NCBI RefSeq assembly: GCF_900115015.1
Contig: NZ_FOUZ01000010.1
Coordinates: 62,001 to 126,000 of the forward strand
Direction of reading: 5' to 3'
From: Algoriella xinjiangensis
GTDB taxonomy: Bacteria; Bacteroidota; Bacteroidia; Flavobacteriales; Weeksellaceae
Length of the DNA: 64,000 nt
In this document: piece by piece, positions 59,371 to 64,000 of the stretch
Numbering within the stretch: the first letter of the stretch is position 1
Layout of the letters: every line of letters begins with the position of its first letter
Translations under genes and position numbers: made by a program
The notes under the pieces: model-generated
What the model was told of the DNA's origin: nothing
The model's database searches: none
Seen by the model: only the letters and a program-made list of their open reading frames with translations

Positions 59371-60385
59371 TTATAATATTTACTTCACGTTCCAGAGTTA
59401 CGCCATATTTGGCTTTTACATCCTCTATAATTTGTTCGGATAAATCATAAATTTCTTTTCCGGTTGCATTTCCGTAATTCACTAAAACCAAAGCTTGTTT
59501 GTCGTGAACACCCGCATCACCAAAACGTTTACCTTTCCAGCCAGCTTGCTCTATTAGCCAACCTGCGGCTAATTTTATGCCACTATCTGTTTTGTAATGT
59601 GCAATTTGTGGATGATTTTTTTCAATCTCAGCAAACTCATCATTCGAAATAACTGGATTTTTGAAAAAACTACCCGAATTTCCTATTTGAGAAGGATCTG
59701 GTAATTTACTTTCTCTAATTTTTATCACAGCTCGGCTAATATCCTGAATAGTTGGATTGATAATCTGCTCCGAATCTAACTCAGTTTTTATTGCGCCATA
59801 ATCTACATGAAGTTGATGATTTTGCTTTGTCAATTTAAACGTAACCGCAACCAAAACGTATTTACCTCTCAATTCGTTTTTGAAAATAGATTCGCGGTAA
59901 CCAAAATGACATTCTTCATTCGTAAAGATTCTTTCGTTACCCGTCTCCAATTCTAACGTTTGTACCTCTACAATATAGTCTTTTACCTCTACGCCGTAAG
60001 CGCCAATATTTTGCATCGGAGCGGTACCAACATTACCCGGAATTAAAGATAAATTTTCTAATCCTCCGAAATCATGTTCTAAAGTCCATTCAACAAAATG
60101 ATGCCAATTTTCGCTTCCTTGCGATTTTACATAAACATAATCGTTGTCTTCTTTTAGAATTTCGATTCCTTTTAAATTTAATTTTAAAACAATTCCTGGA
60201 AAATTATCTACAAAAAGCATATTGCTTCCGCCACCAATAAATAAGATTGGTAAATCTTTTTGACGTCGAAATACAAGCACTTTGCGCAAATCATTAATCG
60301 TAGAAACATCTACAAAATATTTTGCTTTGGCTTCTATTCCAAAAGTGTTATATAATTTTAACGAATAATTTTCGATGATATCCAT
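59366..60385 (-). CDS. murB: UDP-N-acetylenolpyruvoylglucosamine reductase
   Basis: A 339-residue type I MurB that makes UDP-N-acetylmuramic acid in peptidoglycan synthesis. Motifs: NTFGIEAKA near the start, FIGGGSNMLF (FAD), SLIPGNVGTAPMQNIGAYG, and GNSGSFFKNP with the proton-donor Ser. The C-terminal domain ends with REVNIIK. It is cytoplasmic and of the usual length for the type. The aminotransferase gene lies 18 bases upstream on the same strand, so they are co-transcribed. Confidence 0.95.
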   Translation of the reverse strand: MDIIENYSLKLYNTFGIEAKAKYFVDVSTINDLRKVLVFRRQKDLPILFIGGGSNMLFVDNFPGIVLKLNLKGIEILKEDNDYVYVKSQGSENWHHFVEWTLEHDFGGLENLSLIPGNVGTAPMQNIGAYGVEVKDYIVEVQTLELETGNERIFTNEECHFGYRESIFKNELRGKYVLVAVTFKLTKQNHQLHVDYGAIKTELDSEQIINPTIQDISRAVIKIRESKLPDPSQIGNSGSFFKNPVISNDEFAEIEKNHPQIAHYKTDSGIKLAAGWLIEQAGWKGKRFGDAGVHDKQALVLVNYGNATGKEIYDLSEQIIEDVKAKYGVTLEREVNIIK

Positions 60386-60403
60386 CTTCTTCTTAATCTG
60401 TTA

Positions 60404-61603
60404 TTATCTAATTGTACCTGGATATTGCTCTAAAGCTTCTTTCAATAATTCGACAGAACGAACTAAATCTTCTTCTTTTAAAACATAAGCCAAACGAACT
60501 TCTTGTATTCCTGAATTTGGAGTAGAATAAAATCCTGCTCCTGGCGCTAACATTACTGTTTCTCCATTTGAACTGAAAGATTCTAACAACCAAATTGCAA
60601 ATTTCTCTGCATTATCTACTGGTAATTGAATCATACAATAAAATGCTCCTTTTGGATTTGGACAAACAACACCTGGAATTTGTTGTAAACCTGCAACCAA
60701 TGTATTGCGACGTTTTAAATATTCTGTACGACAATCTTCAAAATAAGTTCCGACATTTCTGTGTGCTAATGTTGCAATGTATTGTGAAATTTCTACAGGA
60801 CTTAAACGCGCTTGTGCAAATAACATTGCTGCTTTTAAGAAACCTTCGTTACGCGAAATTAATGCTCCAGAACGTGCTCCACATAAAGAAAAACGTTTCG
60901 ATTCTGAATCAATTACAATTACATTATTTTTTAGTTCAGGAAAACTTAATACAGATGTAAATTCTTCTTCTGTATATAAATATTCTGCATAAACTTCGTC
61001 TGCAATTAAATAAATATCATGTTTTAGTACTAAATCTTTTAATTGTATTAATTCTTCTTTCGAATAAACATATCCAGTTGGATTACCTGGATTACAAATT
61101 AAAATAGCACGAGTTTTGTCTCTAATTTTTTTCGCAAATTCTTCGATAGATGGTAACGAAAAATTATTTTCGATTCCAGAAGGAACAGGAACAATGTTTA
61201 CATCGTTTTCACATGTAAATCCGTTGTAATTTGCATAAAAAGGTTCTGGAATAATGATTTCATCACCTGGATTTGCAATAATTCCGAAAATAAACAACAA
61301 AGCTTCAGATCCACCTAAAGTTGCAATAAAATTTTCTGGTGTTAAATCTATACCTCTATTTTTATAATAATCTGCTAATGCCTGACGATACTCCAAAGTA
61401 CCTTCAGAATGTGTATATGAAATTATATTAGACGGAAAATTTTTCAATCCTTCTAAAACCGCTTTTGGCGATTCGATATCTGGTTGACCAATATTTAAAT
61501 GATAAACCTTCGTACCTCTTTGTTTTGCTGCATCTGCGTAAGGAACCAATTTACGAATTGGAGATGCAGGCATATTTTGAGATTTTTCTGATAATACTAA
61601 CAT
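60404..61603 (-). CDS. Class I/II PLP-dependent aminotransferase
   Basis: A 399-residue fold-type I aminotransferase. HLNIGQPDIESP is at the start, GGSEALLFIFGII binds PLP phosphate, and ILICNPGNPTGYVYS and VIDSESKRFSLCGARSG follow, the latter with the PLP-lysine. It is close to the aspartate/aromatic aminotransferase group, and the amino-acid specificity is open. It starts the operon that includes murB. Confidence 0.88.
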   Translation of the reverse strand: MLVLSEKSQNMPASPIRKLVPYADAAKQRGTKVYHLNIGQPDIESPKAVLEGLKNFPSNIISYTHSEGTLEYRQALADYYKNRGIDLTPENFIATLGGSEALLFIFGIIANPGDEIIIPEPFYANYNGFTCENDVNIVPVPSGIENNFSLPSIEEFAKKIRDKTRAILICNPGNPTGYVYSKEELIQLKDLVLKHDIYLIADEVYAEYLYTEEEFTSVLSFPELKNNVIVIDSESKRFSLCGARSGALISRNEGFLKAAMLFAQARLSPVEISQYIATLAHRNVGTYFEDCRTEYLKRRNTLVAGLQQIPGVVCPNPKGAFYCMIQLPVDNAEKFAIWLLESFSSNGETVMLAPGAGFYSTPNSGIQEVRLAYVLKEEDLVRSVELLKEALEQYPGTIR

Positions 61604-61701
61604 TTATTGTAATTTTTAAATCGGGTTTGAATCTTTGGTATTGTTTTTGTATTTTTATTGGTGTAAATATAAATACGTTTAATCTCAAAAAAAACTTTAT
61701 T

Positions 61702-62061
61702 ATGAGTAAATTAAATAATGCAACTAAATTATTAGCAGGATTAGCAATAGGAACAGCAATTGGAGCTGTAGTAGGTTTATTATATGCGCCAGAATCTGGA
61801 AAAGATACACGCAAAAAACTGAAAAAAGAAGCAGATAAATACAAAAAAGAATTAGATAAATATGCTAATGATTTTTCTGAAAAAGCTAAAAAAACGAAAA
61901 AAGAATTAGAAGTTAAATTAGAAGAAGTAAAATCTAAATTAGCTGAACAAAAAGACGAATTCGTTGCGAAAGCAAAAGAAGCTGGTAAAGATTTAAAATC
62001 AAAAGCAAATCAAACAAAAGAAGATTTAAAAGACGAATTCCAAGAAAACGTTGGAGTTTAA
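61702..62061 (+). CDS. YtxH-like stress protein
   Basis: A 119-residue YtxH family protein: one helix (LLAGLAIGTAIGAVVGLLYAP, shortened here) followed by SGKDTRKKLKKEADK and a Lys/Glu-rich coiled coil. The ATG at 61702 is the first that gives the family N-terminus MSKLNNATKLLAG; the frame is open further upstream but without family similarity. It is associated with general stress and envelope in other bacteria. It is followed by a holin-like gene and a small membrane protein gene on the same strand. Confidence 0.87.
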   Translation: MSKLNNATKLLAGLAIGTAIGAVVGLLYAPESGKDTRKKLKKEADKYKKELDKYANDFSEKAKKTKKELEVKLEEVKSKLAEQKDEFVAKAKEAGKDLKSKANQTKEDLKDEFQENVGV

Positions 62062-62127
62062 TTAAAATTTAAATCAATAATCCTTAAAAATTATAACTAA
62101 ATTTGTTCTTGAAATAAAACAATCTAT

Positions 62128-62484
62128 ATGTTTAACGACCTAAAATCTTATATTAATAATAGAATCACATTAACTAAATATGATCTCATAGATTCTGTAA
62201 GCAACATGTTAGCAAGTGGAATTTATGTACTAATTATAGCAGTTTTTGCTCTATTTTTATTATTATTAGGAAGTTTAGCATTTGGTTTTATTTTAGGAAG
62301 TTATTTTAATGATACAGGATTAGGGTTCTTAACTGTAACCGGAATTTATTTGCTGGTGATGATTCTATGCGTTTTGTTTAGAAAAAAATTAAAATTATTT
62401 TTAACAAACATTGCCATAGAAAATGCAATGGAAGCCATGTCTAACCACGATGACGACGAAGAAGATGAACAAGACGAAGATTAA
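62128..62484 (+). CDS. Phage-holin-like (Holin-X type) membrane protein
   Basis: A 118-residue protein with an N-terminal amphipathic segment (YINNRITLTKYDLIDSVS), two transmembrane helices and an acidic tail (DDDEEDEQDED). It resembles the putative holin-X/DUF1469 type. In non-phage context it is a stress-associated inner-membrane protein. It lies 66 bases after the YtxH gene. No lysis function is implied. Confidence 0.75.
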   Translation: MFNDLKSYINNRITLTKYDLIDSVSNMLASGIYVLIIAVFALFLLLLGSLAFGFILGSYFNDTGLGFLTVTGIYLLVMILCVLFRKKLKLFLTNIAIENAMEAMSNHDDDEEDEQDED

Positions 62485-62491
62485 ACAAGAA

Positions 62492-62800
62492 ATGTCTGCT
62501 ATTAAAAATCTTGAAGATTTGAGAATGGCGAAAAAAAAGCTGAGAATGGAAATGAAAATTTCTGAAAACAAGCATGACAATTCGTTAGTTAACAAGGCGG
62601 TAAACCTTGTAACAAATCTAAAGTCGGATGCTTCATTTACAGCTACTAAAGTAGAAAACGCGTTGCATTGGGTTGGCGGAAAAGCTTCAGAAAAATATCC
62701 AATGAATGGTGTTACAAAAATACTTATTTCAGGATTAATAATGATTGCAGTTCCTATAATTACAAGTAAAATTCAGGAATACATTGAAGAGAAATTATAA
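62492..62800 (+). CDS. Small hypothetical membrane protein of the YtxH trio
   Basis: A 102-residue protein with a Lys-rich N-terminal helix (NLEDLRMAKKKLRMEMKISENK) and one C-terminal hydrophobic helix (about residues 80-95, LISGLIMIAVPIITS). I choose the ATG at 62492 because it follows the previous stop by seven bases and has an A-rich leader; earlier in-frame starts (62465, 62423) overlap the holin-like gene. Its function is unknown, and it is co-transcribed with YtxH and the holin-like gene. Confidence 0.7.
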   Translation: MSAIKNLEDLRMAKKKLRMEMKISENKHDNSLVNKAVNLVTNLKSDASFTATKVENALHWVGGKASEKYPMNGVTKILISGLIMIAVPIITSKIQEYIEEKL

Positions 62801-62812
62801 ATTATTTGAATA

Positions 62813-62844
62813 GAAAAAGCCTCGTTAATTACGAGGCTTTTTTA
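62813..62844. terminator. Bidirectional terminator
   Basis: AAAAAGCCTCG and CGAGGCTTTTTT form an eleven-pair stem around TTAATTA, with A- and T-runs, between the YtxH trio and the acyl-CoA synthetase gene. Confidence 0.9.
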
Positions 62845-62858
62845 ATTTTAAGTGAAAA

Positions 62859-64000
62859 CTAATATTTCTCGTGAAAATATTCGTTTGGTATTTGTATCTT
62901 ATTTTTCTTATCGACCGCCTCTTGATTCCGTAATTCTACACGACGTATTTTTCCCGAAATAGTTTTTGGTAAACTTTCTACAAACTGTATAATTCTAGGA
63001 ATTTTATAACGCGCCAAATGATCTTCTGTGTACTTAAAAATATCATTTACCAACATTTCCGATGCTTCAAAACCAGGTGCTAAAATAACAAATGCTTTTA
63101 CGGCATTACTTCTCAAATCATGCGGACTCGCCACTACAGCAGCTTCCATAATAGCTTCATGTTCCAATAAAACACTTTCTACTTCAAAAGGTCCAACTCT
63201 AAAATCAGATGCTTTTATCACATCATCATCGCGCCCAACAAACCATACATATCCATCTTCATCCTTGTACGCTTTGTCGCCTGTATAATATAATCCGTGC
63301 TTAAAAACTTTTGCCATTTTATCTTTCTGAATAAGATATGTTTTGAAAACACCATCTATTGTATTTTCATCATGAACAACGCAAATATTACCTTCTTCGC
63401 AATCAGGTACAATGTTTCCATCATCATCTGCAATCACAATATCATACAAAAAAGCAGGTTTCCCCATTGATCCATATTTTATTTTATCGTTGGGTAAATT
63501 TGCAATCATAGCTGTAGTTTCTGATTGTCCATAACCATCGCGAATCACAATTCCAGTTCCTTCTTTCCAAACATCAATTATTTCTGGATTAAGCGGTTCT
63601 CCTGCGGCAACACATTGTCTAAGTTTAAAATTATATTGTTTTAAATTTTCTAAAATCAACACACGCAAAGCTGTTGGTGGCGCACAAAAAGTAGTTACTC
63701 CTAAATCTTGAATGGTTTGTAATTGCTCTTTCGAATTAAATTTATCTGTATGATAACCCAATATTGTCGCGCCCATATTCCACGGTGCAAAAAAACTGCT
63801 CCAAAAGAATTTTGCCCAACCAGGTTGAGAAATGTTGTAATGCAAATCGCCTGGTTTCATACAAACCCAAGACGAAGTTGTAAATCCACCAACCGGATAA
63901 GTAAAATGTGTATGAACCACAACCTTCGGCATTCCGGTAGTTCCAGACGTAAAAAAGTAAAATAAATCATCATCTGGTCGCGTATCAGCAGCCTCGGCTT
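62859..64000 (-). CDS. Acyl-CoA synthetase, C-terminal part (truncated by window)
   Basis: The frame is open to the window edge (380 codons visible), with TSGTTGMPK crossing the ATG at 63932, so that ATG is internal and the true start lies beyond 64000. YGQSETTAMIAN is the second adenylation motif, GRDDDVIKASDFRVGPFEVES the hinge, and LPKTISGKIRRVELR carries the C-terminal catalytic Lys. It is most like medium-chain/ACSM-type or acetyl-CoA-synthetase-like ligases. The acid substrate cannot be judged from this part. Confidence 0.87.
   Translation of the reverse strand, partial: AEAADTRPDDDLFYFFTSGTTGMPKVVVHTHFTYPVGGFTTSSWVCMKPGDLHYNISQPGWAKFFWSSFFAPWNMGATILGYHTDKFNSKEQLQTIQDLGVTTFCAPPTALRVLILENLKQYNFKLRQCVAAGEPLNPEIIDVWKEGTGIVIRDGYGQSETTAMIANLPNDKIKYGSMGKPAFLYDIVIADDDGNIVPDCEEGNICVVHDENTIDGVFKTYLIQKDKMAKVFKHGLYYTGDKAYKDEDGYVWFVGRDDDVIKASDFRVGPFEVESVLLEHEAIMEAAVVASPHDLRSNAVKAFVILAPGFEASEMLVNDIFKYTEDHLARYKIPRIIQFVESLPKTISGKIRRVELRNQEAVDKKNKIQIPNEYFHEKY

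Noticed and set aside
62128-62484. Prophage holin gene
   Set aside because: It lies in a YtxH stress-type trio with no other phage gene nearby; the holin name is only a fold similarity.
62423-62491. Longer N-terminus of the small membrane protein (start 62423 or 62465)
   Set aside because: Would overlap the holin-like gene by 20-62 bases. The ATG at 62492 follows directly after the stop and has a normal A-rich leader.
1-64000. CRISPR arrays, tRNA or rRNA genes, insertion sequences
   Set aside because: No regularly spaced repeats, cloverleaf-like units, rRNA-like stretches or transposase reading frames were seen.

Overview
This is an AT-rich chromosomal segment (roughly 30% G+C by eye) from a member of the Bacteroidota, most likely class Flavobacteriia. 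The evidence is the type B type-IX-secretion (T9SS, gliding-motility) sorting domain, many candidate promoters of the Bacteroidota form TTG-N17-23-TAnnTTTG, A-rich leaders without Shine-Dalgarno sequences, a DUF4625 lipoprotein beside a TonB receptor, and a succinate dehydrogenase with a single fused cytochrome b subunit. The overall gene content reminds me of the Weeksellaceae (Empedobacter-like), but that genus guess comes from memory and was not tested. I saw no rRNA, tRNA, CRISPR array, insertion sequence or prophage.

Layout. 1-6.8 kb: a partial GNAT-like gene, a YugP-type membrane zinc protease, an acyl-CoA synthetase, a MATE exporter with a small acidic partner, and a nitronate monooxygenase/TesB thioesterase pair. 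6.8-16.1 kb: two tandem copies of a TolC/HlyD(EmrA)/DHA2(EmrB) efflux operon with one divergent AraC-type regulator beside copy 2. 16.2-20 kb: an FMN reductase and a three-gene operon of secreted proteins whose last gene has a stop codon inside its T9SS sorting domain. 20-31.6 kb: OsmC, two VOC genes and a SRPBCC gene, an HD-Pycsar-effector-like membrane protein, a phosphoesterase/outer-membrane-barrel fusion, a GAF protein, YaaA and a YciO/Sua5 protein. 31.8-38.7 kb: an acyl-ornithine carbamoyltransferase, an M48 protease, an unknown exported protein, DUF72 and HtpG. 38.7-43.2 kb: a gene-poor stretch with repeated terminator hairpins, the sdhCAB operon and a probable small RNA. 43.2-48 kb: an ECF sigma factor, a probable anti-sigma membrane protein and a TonB-receptor locus flanked by His/Cys-rich exported proteins, probably for metal uptake. 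48-53.8 kb: a BadF-type kinase plus formyltransferase, DUF4126, udk/ftsB-like/mutA and a metallo-beta-lactamase-fold hydrolase. 53.8-64 kb: a porin, a barrel protein, a Crp/Fnr regulator, a quinone-reductase/ABM-monooxygenase/DJ-1 operon, a BtuF-like binding protein, murB, an aminotransferase, a YtxH/holin-like stress trio and a truncated acyl-CoA synthetase.

How the parts work together. Most units are short operons closed by strong, often bidirectional hairpin terminators between convergent genes. The two efflux operons share an upstream block at identical distance from their -7 elements, which suggests that one AraC protein controls both. The quinone-reductase operon has a perfect TGTGA-N6-TCACA palindrome upstream and a Crp/Fnr gene just beyond its end, which suggests local control. 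The most notable leads are that regulatory pair, the HD-Pycsar-like fusion, the His-rich TonB locus, the two-hairpin RNA before the sigma gene, and two probable gene-disrupting point changes: a stop in a T9SS sorting domain and a one-base loss at a start codon. Nothing here is a clear-cut new multi-gene system. The findings are ranked accordingly.
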